NCBI GenBank assembly: GCA_040219575.1
Contig: JAVJSD010000042.1
Coordinates: 1 to 64,000 of the forward strand
Length of the DNA: 64,000 nt
Direction of reading: 5' to 3'
From: JAVJSD01 sp040219575
Lineage (GTDB): Bacteria; Planctomycetota; Planctomycetia; Pirellulales; Pirellulaceae
Part shown: piece by piece, positions 9,474-17,486 of the stretch
How the letters are laid out: the number at the start of each line of letters is the position of its first letter
Position numbering within the stretch: the first letter of the stretch is position 1
Notes under the pieces: generated by a model
Seen by the model: the letters and a program-made list of their open reading frames with translations, nothing else
Databases searched by the model: none
Told to the model about the DNA's origin: nothing
Position numbers and translations under genes: made by a program

Positions 9474-11735
9474 GTGAATGATTCTCTTCGACGAGCGGCG
9501 GCATGCACGCTCGCCCTGGCGTTGTGGTCGGCTGGCTGTCTCTTGCCCGTCCGCGGCGCGGAGCCGCCGGTCCGTAAGGCGCATGGCATCGAGACACGCG
9601 AACCGTGGACGACGTCGAAGATTCACGGCACGCCGGAGCCGCCCGATCCCTACCTAACCGAGGTCGCTTTTGCGAAGCTCGCCTTCGACGAGCCGCTGGC
9701 GATGTGCGTGGTTCCGGGCGGCGATCGGCTGGCGGTCGCCGAGCGGCAGGGGAAGGTGTTCACGTTCGTCGGTGACGAGAAGACGTCCACGAAATCGCTG
9801 CTGCTGGACGCCGGCAAGCTGGTCATCGGCCTGACGTTTCATCCCGACTACGCCGAGAACGGGCAAGTGTTCGTCACGGAAGTGACTTCCGGCGAGGGCG
9901 ACACGAAGGATACCGTCGAGGTGGTGCGCTACATGGCCGATCGGGCATCGCCGCCCCGCGTCGATCCCGCGTCGCGTCAGGCGATCATCGCCTGGAAGGC
10001 GCAAGGGCATCGCGGCGGCTGTCTGGAGTTCGGCCCCGATGGCATGCTGTACTTCAGCGCCGGCGACGGCAGCGGCATCGCCGACCAGGACGATACGGGA
10101 CAGGACCTCGGCGACCTGCAGGCCTCGATCCTGCGAATCGACGTCGATCGTCCCACTTCGACGCGGCGGTATTCGATTCCCGCCGACAATCCCTTCGTGG
10201 GTCGTGAGGGAGCGCGCGGCGAAGTGTTCGCCTACGGTCTGCGGCAGGCCTGGCGGTTCGCGTTCGATCAGGATACGGGCCGGTTGTGGGCCGGCGACGT
10301 GGGACAAGACCTGTGGGAGATGATCTATCTGATCGAAAAGGGGGGCAACTATGGTTGGAGCGTGAACGAAGGAAACCATCCGTTCCGGCCGCGGCGCGAC
10401 AAAGGGCCGACCGCCATCGTGCCGCCGATCGTCGAGCATCCGCACTCCGATTTTCGCTCCATCACCGGCGGCTACGTCTACCAAGGCGAGCGATCGCCGG
10501 AACTGCGCGGCGCGTATCTCTACGGCGACTACGACACCGGCAAGATCTGGTCGTTGCGATACGACGGTGAGAAGGTGACGGAGAACCGTCAACTCGTCGA
10601 TACGCAGTTGCGGGTCGTCTCGTTCGGGCAAGACCAAAGCGGCGAGGTCTACATCCTCGATTTCATCGGCGGAAAGATTCATCGCCTGGCGCCGGCGCCG
10701 AAGTCCGCCGAGCCCGAGTCGCCCTTTCCACGCAAGTTGAGCGAGACGGGACTGTTCGCCTCGACGAAAGATCACACGATGGCCAAGGGCGTGATTCCCT
10801 ACTCGGTGAATGCGCCGCTGTGGTCCGACGGCGCGATGAAAGACCGCTATCTGGCGATCCCCGGCGACGGCCGGATCGAGTTCGAGACGGTCACCTATCC
10901 GCAGCCCGCGCCCGGTTCGCTGCCCGGTTGGCGTTTCCCGCACGACGCCGTGTTGGTGAAGACGTTTTCGCTGGAGATGGAGGCGGGCGACCCGAACAGC
11001 GCGCGACGGCTGGAGACGCGCATCCTGCATCACAAACACATGCCGGGAACGGATGAAGTCGGGGCGCAGTTCTGGCGCGGCTACACGTACGTCTGGAACG
11101 ACGAACAGACCGATGCCGTGCTTTTGGACGCGGAAGGGCTCGATCGCACGTTCACCATCAAGGACGAGTCGGCGCCCGACGGCTTGCGAAAACAGACGTG
11201 GCACTTTCCCAGCCGCAGCGAATGCACGCTGTGCCACACCATGGCGTCGAAGTACGCCCTGGGGGTGAACACGCAGCAGATGAATCGCGATCACGACTAC
11301 GGCGGCGTGATCGCCAATCAACTCAGCACGCTCGACCATCTCGGCATGTTCACCAAACCGCTGGACAAGCAGCCCGGGGAGATGGCGAAGCTGGCCGACT
11401 ATCACGACGAGCAGCAGTCGGTCGCGTCTCGCGCGCGGGCGTATCTCGACGCCAACTGCTCGCATTGCCACCGCAAATGGGGCGGCGGCAACGCCGACTT
11501 CCAACTGCTGGCCACGCTGCCGCTGTCCGAAACCGGCACTGTCGATGCACGCCCCGGTCAGGGGTTGTTCGGCCTCGAGGATCCGCGCATCCTTGTCCCC
11601 GGGCATCCCGAGCGTTCCTTGATCCACCACCGCATGAAGATTCTCGGCCTGGGGCGCATGCCGCATATCGCCTCCGGCGTGGTGGATGAGGAAGCGGTCG
11701 AGCTGGTGCGGAAGTGGATCGCGGAGATGGAGTAG
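9474..11735 (+). CDS. Sugar (PQQ-type) dehydrogenase fused to a haem-c domain
   Basis: An exported protein of about 753 residues. A signal-like N-terminus (ALALWSAGCLLPVRGAE) is followed by a beta-propeller of the glucose/sorbosone dehydrogenase family (about residues 50-400: GRLWAGDVGQDLWEMI, GGNYGWSVNEG, GGYVYQGERSPELRGAYLYGDY-type blocks). The C-terminal half has YSVNAPLWSDGA and two haem-c sites, CTLCH at residues 584-588 and CSHCH at 662-666. It probably oxidises a sugar or alcohol in the periplasm and passes electrons to its own cytochrome. GTG at 9474 was chosen as start; the frame also extends to a GTG at 9414 through repeat sequence. The small gene at 11738 follows after two bases. 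Confidence 0.88.
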   Translation: MNDSLRRAAACTLALALWSAGCLLPVRGAEPPVRKAHGIETREPWTTSKIHGTPEPPDPYLTEVAFAKLAFDEPLAMCVVPGGDRLAVAERQGKVFTFVGDEKTSTKSLLLDAGKLVIGLTFHPDYAENGQVFVTEVTSGEGDTKDTVEVVRYMADRASPPRVDPASRQAIIAWKAQGHRGGCLEFGPDGMLYFSAGDGSGIADQDDTGQDLGDLQASILRIDVDRPTSTRRYSIPADNPFVGREGARGEVFAYGLRQAWRFAFDQDTGRLWAGDVGQDLWEMIYLIEKGGNYGWSVNEGNHPFRPRRDKGPTAIVPPIVEHPHSDFRSITGGYVYQGERSPELRGAYLYGDYDTGKIWSLRYDGEKVTENRQLVDTQLRVVSFGQDQSGEVYILDFIGGKIHRLAPAPKSAEPESPFPRKLSETGLFASTKDHTMAKGVIPYSVNAPLWSDGAMKDRYLAIPGDGRIEFETVTYPQPAPGSLPGWRFPHDAVLVKTFSLEMEAGDPNSARRLETRILHHKHMPGTDEVGAQFWRGYTYVWNDEQTDAVLLDAEGLDRTFTIKDESAPDGLRKQTWHFPSRSECTLCHTMASKYALGVNTQQMNRDHDYGGVIANQLSTLDHLGMFTKPLDKQPGEMAKLADYHDEQQSVASRARAYLDANCSHCHRKWGGGNADFQLLATLPLSETGTVDARPGQGLFGLEDPRILVPGHPERSLIHHRMKILGLGRMPHIASGVVDEEAVELVRKWIAEME

Positions 11736-11737
11736 TC

Positions 11738-12133
11738 GTGGAGCAAAGGGAACAATACTACGGCGGTTGGGCGGGCTGGGACAACGAGTTCTGGTACGAG
11801 TTGGACATGTATCCACCGAACGTGCCGGAATCGGTTGCAAAGCTGTACGCAATGATCCGGCAGGATCAAGACCTCCTGACGGCTCGCGCCATCGATCATG
11901 TCAGCAGATTCATCGATCGATCGATAGTCGAGTTTGCAGACGCCCCCTTCATCAACGACATCTCCTTTCGGGTGAGAGGACAAGGAAGCTGCCTGATTCG
12001 CGTCGAAATGCGATTTGACCGGGATGAGCGCGCCTACTGGTGGGTCGTGTTCAACGTTCCACAACCTTTTGAACCCTTTCCCACAGGACAACGTCAATAC
12101 TGTCCCTTGGGGTGGGGACGACATATCGAGTAG
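11738..12133 (+). CDS. Hypothetical small protein
   Basis: A 131-residue protein that I do not recognise. It is rich in Tyr, Trp and acidic residues (EQYYGGWAGWDNEFWYELDMY at the N-terminus, RAYWWVVFNVP near the C-terminus). It has no signal peptide or membrane segment. The GTG at 11738 starts two bases after the dehydrogenase stop; an overlapping GTG at 11714 is also possible. Tight spacing suggests translation coupled to the upstream gene. Base composition is slightly less GC-rich than its neighbours, which could reflect acquisition. It ends 53 bases before xseA. Confidence 0.55.
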   Translation: MEQREQYYGGWAGWDNEFWYELDMYPPNVPESVAKLYAMIRQDQDLLTARAIDHVSRFIDRSIVEFADAPFINDISFRVRGQGSCLIRVEMRFDRDERAYWWVVFNVPQPFEPFPTGQRQYCPLGWGRHIE

Positions 12134-12186
12134 AAGTCGATCATCATCGAGCCCACTCGCCCTCTTTCCCTGTGGTTTTCTCCCCC

Positions 12187-13395
12187 ATGTCTCCGCTGAC
12201 CGTTTCCCAGCTTACAACGCAGATCAAGGCGGTTCTGGAGGAGTTGTTCACGGACGTGTGGGTCGCGGGCGAGGTGTCGAACGTCTCTCGGCCGCGGAGT
12301 GGGCATGTCTACTTTTCGCTGAAGGACGACGCGGCGCAGATTCGGGCGGCGATCTGGCAGAGCAACGCGAGGCGGATGAAGTTCGAACTCAAGGACGGCA
12401 TGGAGGTGTTGTGCCGGGGCGGCGTCGATGTGTACGCCCCCAGCGGCTCCTACACGCTGATCGTCCGCCAGATCGAGCCGCGCGGCGAAGGGGCGCTGCA
12501 GGCGGCGCTGCGCAAGCTGCACGAGAAACTCGCGGCCGAGGGGCTGTTCGACCCGAGCCGCAAGCGACCGCTTCCCCGCTTTCCGCGCAAGATCGCGGTG
12601 GTCACCAGTCCCAGCGGGGCGGCCGTGCGCGACTTTTTGAAGGTGGTGCGGCGGCGATGGCGCGGCGTCGAGGTGTTGATCGTTCCCACGCGAGTGCAGG
12701 GCGACGGCGCGGCGCGAGAAATCGCGGCGGCGATCAAGCAGGTGAATCGACTCGCCGCGCCTCCCGACGTGCTGGTGGTGACGCGCGGCGGCGGCAGTCT
12801 CGAGGACCTGTGGTCCTTCAACGAGGAAGCGGTCGTCCGCGCCATTTGCGACTCCCGTGTACCGGTTGTCTCGGCGGTGGGGCACGAGGTGGACGTGACG
12901 CTCTCGGACCTGGCCGCGGATTTCCGCGCCGCCACGCCGACCGAGGCGGCGGAGCATGTCGTGCCGTCTCGCGAGGATGTTCTTTCCGGCGTCGCCAGCC
13001 TGCGAACCCGACTCGATTCCTCGCTGCGTGGCATCGCCGCCCGAGCGCGAGGCCGACTCGATGCGCTCGCGCAGCGGCGCGTGCTGCGCCGCCCGGAAGA
13101 GCGGATTCACGATCTCTCGCGGCGCGTGGACGAGCTCGCCCAGCGGGCCGAACGCGCGATCGGCCGCGGCCTCGTGCGGACCGAGGAGCAACTTGGCGCG
13201 CTGTCGGCCCGGCTCGAATCGCTGAGTCCGCTGGGCGTGCTGGCTCGCGGCTACAGCATCACGCAACGGGCCGACGACGGAGCGCTGCTGCACGATGCGG
13301 CCGACGCATCGCCCGGCGAAGCGATTCGCACGCGGCTGCATCGCGGCGAAGTTGTCAGCCGCGTGGAGAGCGTGCGCGAAGGGGAGAATCCGTAG
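12187..13395 (+). CDS. xseA: Exodeoxyribonuclease VII large subunit
   Basis: A 402-residue catalytic subunit of exonuclease VII, which degrades single-stranded DNA in repair and recombination. The N-terminal OB-fold (about residues 1-100) begins LTVSQLTTQIKAVLEE and includes VWVAGEVSNVSRPRSGHVYFSLKD. The central nuclease domain has FPRKIAVVTSPSGAAVRDFL, the GGGSLEDLWSFNEE block and AVGHEVDVTLSDLAADFRAATPT. A coiled-coil region and C-terminal LGVLARGYSIT follow. The ATG at 12187 gives the standard family start. The small subunit gene xseB is not adjacent. Downstream are tandem hairpin repeats that would lie in its 3' transcript. Confidence 0.95.
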   Translation: MSPLTVSQLTTQIKAVLEELFTDVWVAGEVSNVSRPRSGHVYFSLKDDAAQIRAAIWQSNARRMKFELKDGMEVLCRGGVDVYAPSGSYTLIVRQIEPRGEGALQAALRKLHEKLAAEGLFDPSRKRPLPRFPRKIAVVTSPSGAAVRDFLKVVRRRWRGVEVLIVPTRVQGDGAAREIAAAIKQVNRLAAPPDVLVVTRGGGSLEDLWSFNEEAVVRAICDSRVPVVSAVGHEVDVTLSDLAADFRAATPTEAAEHVVPSREDVLSGVASLRTRLDSSLRGIAARARGRLDALAQRRVLRRPEERIHDLSRRVDELAQRAERAIGRGLVRTEEQLGALSARLESLSPLGVLARGYSITQRADDGALLHDAADASPGEAIRTRLHRGEVVSRVESVREGENP

Positions 13396-13686
13396 GGCGG
13401 GCTTCCAGCCTGCCGTATTTCGGTAGCAGAAGTCGTGAGACTTCTGAAGGTCCACTCGTTGTGCTGAGTTCAGTCGTGGCAGGCTGGAAGCCTGCCCTAC
13501 GGCCGAATTTCGGTAGCAGAAGTCGTGAGACTTCTGAAAGTTCAGTCGTTGGACTGAGTTCAGACGTGGCAGGCTGGAAGCCTGCCCTACGGCCGAATTT
13601 CGGTAGCAGAAGTCGTGAGACTTCTGAGAGTTCAGTCGTTGTGCTGAGTTCAGACGTGGCAGGCTGGAAGCCTGCCCTACGGCTCC
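13396..13686. repeat. Three 90-bp tandem repeats with two hairpins each
   Basis: Units start at 13417, 13507 and 13597, exactly 90 bases apart, and differ at only a few bases. Each unit has a hairpin agaagtc-gtga-gacttct and a second hairpin ggcaggct-gga-agcctgcc (13478-13496, 13568-13586, 13658-13676). An inverted copy of the second hairpin lies at 13396-13414, directly after the xseA stop. The region fills the 305-base gap between convergent xseA and the secretin-fold gene. The same hairpins recur singly at 52585, 52625 and 52795. Confidence 0.92.
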
Positions 13687-13700
13687 ATTGTTTTCGATGG

Positions 13701-15209
13701 TCAGCCGCCTTGCTGGAGCAACTCCAGAATGCGCTGCACATCGCCGCGCAGCCCGCGAACTTCGTCGCGAAGCGATTGCAGTTCGTCACGCAAGGGCGCC
13801 GGCGTCGCCTGCGGAAAGTTCTCGGCGTCATTCGTCAATGACGGCCCCAACCCGGGAGCGTCGTTTGCGTCCGAAGGCATGGGAATGATATGGCAGTGCC
13901 GCCGCGCCAGGTCCAGCCGTTCCACGTCGCGCGGGGAGAGCGCCAAGTGGAGGGTGACTTTGCCGTCTTGGGCGAACACGCGCCGCAGCGCGACATGCTT
14001 CAGGACGCTGTGCAACGACGCGAACTTGTCGACCGCTTCATATGAATCGGCTCCCTTTAAATCGTCGTCCCGGTCTCGGCCATAGAGGTCGACGTGGACG
14101 TTGTCACGCCCTGCTCGGGGCGCCAGCGCGTGGACGTTGACCACCATGTCGCCCTGCGACACGACCAATTCGTAGTTCTGCAGCGGTTTCGCATTTGCGG
14201 CGCCCTCTGGCGCCGAGGCGTCATCAACAGCAGCGCCTTCGTCCGGCTCTGCTGGATCGGCGAAGGCTCTTGTCGCGGCGACGTGCGGAGCATGCTGCGG
14301 GCCGAAAGCAGAAGCTTCGCCGACGGCTTCTTGCTGGGTTGGGAGGGCATCGACGCTGGCGGGAGTGATCGCCACTAACAGCAGCGAGTCTTCGCGTTTG
14401 GCTGGCGCGCCCGCGACTCCCGGAGCGGCGGGCGGCGCGGTCAGAGTGAGATCCTGCCCGGCCCCGCGGAACTCCTTGTCGTCACCTTCGCACACGACCA
14501 ACACCTGGCCGAACTTCACCTGGCCCGTGACCTGCGTCTTGCGCGCGACGATGCCAGGCAGACCGTCCTTCGTCTTGGTCAACTCGCTGATTTCAACGGT
14601 CGCCTCGACGCGCAATGTGTCGTCCGACACGAAATGGGGCGTGATCTCGCAGATGGCGCCAAAGGCGCGCGTATCGACGCTCTTGGTTCGCTTGCCGTTG
14701 AAGATGCTGTCCACGGTGATCAGCGGAACCTCGCCGCCGCTGTGGATTTTGGCGGTGCGGCCGCCCGTCGTCACGACCGAGGGACGCGAGATGACTTTGG
14801 CCGCCTCGGTCAGCGTCAGGCCGCGCGACAACAAACGGAATTCGCGCTCACTCAGCGCGGCGACGATTGGTGAAGGGGTTTCCGGACTGGGCTGTGGGCG
14901 GTCTTCCACGCCCAACTCCTTCGCCAAGTGGAAATCCTTGGCGTGAAGTTTCCGAGCGTCGATCTCCATGATCAGCACTTCGAACATCACTTGCCGCGCC
15001 GCGGTGGTGTGGAGAATCGGCCACTGCCATTCATGATTGTCGGGGGCCGGTTGCGCAGGCGCGGAACGCGGCGTTTCCAGTGAAGGCGCCGTAGCCGGTT
15101 GTTGCGCGAGTGCGCGGTTAAGCGTTGGATCGATTCGGGTAGCGAGATACAGTCCCGCGGCGAGCACCGCCAGGGTGAGCACGATCGTTCCGAAGTAACT
15201 GCGTTTCAT
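13701..15209 (-). CDS. Membrane-anchored secretin-fold protein
   Basis: A 502-residue protein with an N-terminal membrane anchor (SYFGTIVLTLAVLAAGLYLAT) and a central region like the beta-domain of type II/III secretins: SRPSVVTTGGRTAKIHSGGEVP followed by EITPHFVSDDTLRVEATVEIS. The canonical secretin pore is not obviously complete. After an Ala/Pro-rich linker comes a C-terminal domain and a terminal coiled coil (ELQSLRDEVRGLRGDVQRI). It is the last gene of an operon with M56 and BlaI-like proteins: its ATG overlaps the M56 stop by four bases (ATGA). It may be the target protected or reported by the sensor pair; the function is unknown. Confidence 0.7.
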   Translation of the reverse strand: MKRSYFGTIVLTLAVLAAGLYLATRIDPTLNRALAQQPATAPSLETPRSAPAQPAPDNHEWQWPILHTTAARQVMFEVLIMEIDARKLHAKDFHLAKELGVEDRPQPSPETPSPIVAALSEREFRLLSRGLTLTEAAKVISRPSVVTTGGRTAKIHSGGEVPLITVDSIFNGKRTKSVDTRAFGAICEITPHFVSDDTLRVEATVEISELTKTKDGLPGIVARKTQVTGQVKFGQVLVVCEGDDKEFRGAGQDLTLTAPPAAPGVAGAPAKREDSLLLVAITPASVDALPTQQEAVGEASAFGPQHAPHVAATRAFADPAEPDEGAAVDDASAPEGAANAKPLQNYELVVSQGDMVVNVHALAPRAGRDNVHVDLYGRDRDDDLKGADSYEAVDKFASLHSVLKHVALRRVFAQDGKVTLHLALSPRDVERLDLARRHCHIIPMPSDANDAPGLGPSLTNDAENFPQATPAPLRDELQSLRDEVRGLRGDVQRILELLQQGG

Positions 15210-16942
15210 CCTTGTCGCTCCTGTTTCAAGGGTTTGCGCGGGGGGACGCTGCCGGACGCGTCGTCGGGGGAGAATGCGTCAGGCGGTGCATCGGCGTCGC
15301 CCAGACGATCGACAAGCCGAATGCGGCGCGCTTCGAGCCGCGCGGCGCGTTGCGCCAAGCGGTCGATCAGCAGAGATACCCGCGGATCAGCGTTTTCGTT
15401 GGCCGCGGCGGGAAGCCCTTCGATGGCGGCGTGCAATTGCCGGAGCTCCGTGTGGAGTTCCCGCCAAAGTTCGATCGACTCTGCATCAACAGAACGGGAG
15501 GCGGCGCCCGATCGAGTCGGCGGCGCGTCTTGGGAGGGAGAGGCGAAGGTGTCGAAGGAGTCGAAGGCCGTCGCGCCGACGTGGGCGGATGCGGGAGGAA
15601 GGGCGGTTGCGGAGTTGGTCGAGAGCGAGCAGACGGCGCGGGGTGCGCACCAGCCGTACAGGACGCTCAGCGCCACGGCCGCGGTCCAGAGGATTCTTCG
15701 CCGAAGTCCGCCTCGCCAGCGGTCTCGTTCCGCGCCGTCCGCCAAACGACGAATGCGTCGTCCAACTTCGGACGAACGGCCCGTGGCGGTCAGAGCGTCG
15801 GAAGGCGTCCGACCCTCGACGCGCCAACTGGCGACCTCGGTCAGGCAGGAGGCCAGGCAAATTGGCGCCACGCCGCGCTCCACGGCCCAGTCGTCGCATT
15901 GGTATTCGGCGGCTGCTTGCCAGCGCCGTCGGGCGAGGAAGTTCAATGGCTGCCAGGCGAGGCTGGTGCAGAGAAACTGCCCGATCCACAACCAGGCGAC
16001 GTCGCCGCGCACGAGATGCGCCAGCTCATGAGCGAGGAGGGCTTCAAGACGCCGCTGGTCGAGCCGCGCCGCGGCGTCGGCGGGAAGCACGATTGTCCAG
16101 CGAATCAGACCATACGCCACGGGATCGAGCGCGTGGGGGCAACGGCGCAGACGCACTCGACGACGAACGTTCGCCCGGCGGCGCAGCCGGTCGAGCGAAT
16201 CGCGTGCTGGTCCCGCGTCCAACCACTCGCCGTGAGCGTATCGTCGCGCCAGCCGAACAGCTCGAAACATGCAGAGCACCAAACCAGCGGGCGCCAGCAG
16301 CGCGGCGATGCCGAACAACAGACCGAAAGCGAAACGCGCCGTCTGCAGGCTGGGCGTGGTGGCGTTGGCATGGCTTTGTCCATGATTTGGAATCGACGTG
16401 CCGTCGGACCGCCTCGCGTCGGCGACGCGCCCGTCGGAGTTCGATGCCAGGTCCCGCCGCGTCGTTGCCGCGGAGGACGCGCGAGTCTGTTTACTCGGTC
16501 CTGCGGTGTCGGTCGCTACCGAATCCGGCGCGGTTTCCATCCCCCGACTCTCGTCGAGCGGCGGGGAGCCGGGGGCAAGCGGGGTTTCTGTACTGCTGTA
16601 GGTTGGGGACGACTTCTCGCCATCCGTTTTCGCCGCTGAAGTATCCGAGTCGCTCAAAGCGCGAGAACTCGCGTCAAGCGAGCGGTCGCTCGATGCGGGC
16701 GAAGACTTGACGGAAGGGGCCAGCGAGAACACCGCAACCGGCTGCGTCCAACCGCCGAGGCTGGTGATCGCGGTGGTGAACAACGGCGCCACGGCGGCGG
16801 TCTTCCACAGCGTTTCTCGCACCGCGTGGCTGGCGATCCGGCCGCGACGGTCGAGCAGCCACGCCGCCGCCAGCAGCAACGTCGAATGCACGGCGTAAGT
16901 CGCCAGCACGGCGGCCGCGGCGAAGAGCAACTCAATCGTCAT
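15206..16942 (-). CDS. BlaR1/MecR1-like M56 family membrane peptidase
   Basis: A 578-residue integral membrane zinc protease of the M56 family, the sensor-protease partner of BlaI-type repressors. Two N-terminal membrane helices (about residues 5-60) precede a long Ser/Ala-rich loop. A further helix lies near 220 and the catalytic HELAH is at 305-309, with Glu346 in AAEYQCDD as likely third zinc ligand. A last membrane segment near residue 405 (ILWTAAVALSVLYGW) leads to a C-terminal Ala-rich helical tail instead of the penicillin-binding domain of true BlaR1. The signal is therefore unlikely to be a beta-lactam. It overlaps the repressor gene by 11 bases upstream and the secretin-fold gene by four downstream. 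Confidence 0.88.
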   Translation of the reverse strand: MTIELLFAAAAVLATYAVHSTLLLAAAWLLDRRGRIASHAVRETLWKTAAVAPLFTTAITSLGGWTQPVAVFSLAPSVKSSPASSDRSLDASSRALSDSDTSAAKTDGEKSSPTYSSTETPLAPGSPPLDESRGMETAPDSVATDTAGPSKQTRASSAATTRRDLASNSDGRVADARRSDGTSIPNHGQSHANATTPSLQTARFAFGLLFGIAALLAPAGLVLCMFRAVRLARRYAHGEWLDAGPARDSLDRLRRRANVRRRVRLRRCPHALDPVAYGLIRWTIVLPADAAARLDQRRLEALLAHELAHLVRGDVAWLWIGQFLCTSLAWQPLNFLARRRWQAAAEYQCDDWAVERGVAPICLASCLTEVASWRVEGRTPSDALTATGRSSEVGRRIRRLADGAERDRWRGGLRRRILWTAAVALSVLYGWCAPRAVCSLSTNSATALPPASAHVGATAFDSFDTFASPSQDAPPTRSGAASRSVDAESIELWRELHTELRQLHAAIEGLPAAANENADPRVSLLIDRLAQRAARLEARRIRLVDRLGDADAPPDAFSPDDASGSVPPRKPLKQERQG

Positions 16943-17324
16943 CGCGCAGCTCCTGCTCCTTGCGGCGGATGAGGCGTTTTAGTTCGGCGAGCTCCTCGCG
17001 GCTCATGTCGCGGCCGTCGAGCAGATGGCAAACGAGTTCGGTCACGTCGCCGCCGAACAGACGCTGGGTGAGGTCGCCGACCATCGTGCGCGTCACCTTG
17101 TCGCGGCTCAGCGCGGGACGATAAACATTCACGCGGCCGTCGGTGCGGTGCCGAACCTGCCCGTTGTCCTCCATCTTCGCCAGCATGGTGCCGACGGTGG
17201 TGTAGGCCAGCGGGCGCTCCGGTTGCAGGGCCTCGCGGACTTCGGCGACGGTCGCCTCACCGCGCTCCCAGAGGACCTGCATGATGGCGAGCTGCAACTC
17301 AGCGGGGCGATGTTTCTTGTTCAT
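16932..17324 (-). CDS. BlaI/MecI family transcriptional repressor
   Basis: A 130-residue winged-helix repressor. The N-terminal helix-turn-helix reads ELQLAIMQVLWERGEATVAEVRE with YTTVGTMLAKMEDNG as recognition region, and the C-terminal part is the dimerisation helix cleaved or released by M56 proteases in this family. The ATG at 17324 gives the canonical N-terminus; the frame is open far upstream on this strand but that is a shadow of the genes on the other strand. A perfect gtagtag-N7-ctactac dyad lies 43 bases upstream, so it probably represses its own operon. First gene of the operon repressor-M56-secretin-fold. Confidence 0.93.
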   Translation of the reverse strand: MNKKHRPAELQLAIMQVLWERGEATVAEVREALQPERPLAYTTVGTMLAKMEDNGQVRHRTDGRVNVYRPALSRDKVTRTMVGDLTQRLFGGDVTELVCHLLDGRDMSREELAELKRLIRRKEQELRDDD

Positions 17325-17356
17325 GGAACCGCCGGTTTGGAAATGCCAACTCCATC

Positions 17357-17397
17357 TCCTACCGAAGTAGTAGCCGGATTCTACTACCGTATTAGGA
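17357..17397. promoter_or_regulatory. Predicted BlaI-type operator
   Basis: gtagtag (17367-17373) and ctactac (17381-17387) form a perfect dyad centred on 17377. An outer tccta (17357-17361) and tagga (17393-17397) are symmetric about the same centre. TACTA/TAGTA dyads are the known recognition type for BlaI/MecI repressors. It lies between the repressor gene (minus) and the phosphopantetheinyl transferase gene (plus). Confidence 0.75.
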
Positions 17398-17486
17398 GAC
17401 GCGTCAAGAGAAATGTCGCCGGGCGAAAGCGTCGCTCGTAGCGAGGCCTGGATGGTGCTGGTGAGCGGCGGTCGGCGGGCGATAGA

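Noticed and set aside
13417..13686. Possible CRISPR array
   Set aside because: The 90-base units are repeated in full, without unique spacers, and are made of two hairpins that also occur singly elsewhere. There are no cas genes.
12015..13841. 608-codon plus-strand frame overlapping xseA and the 90-bp repeats
   Set aside because: It runs out of frame through xseA and in frame through a 90-base (30-codon) repeat, which keeps it open artificially. xseA itself is clear in another frame.
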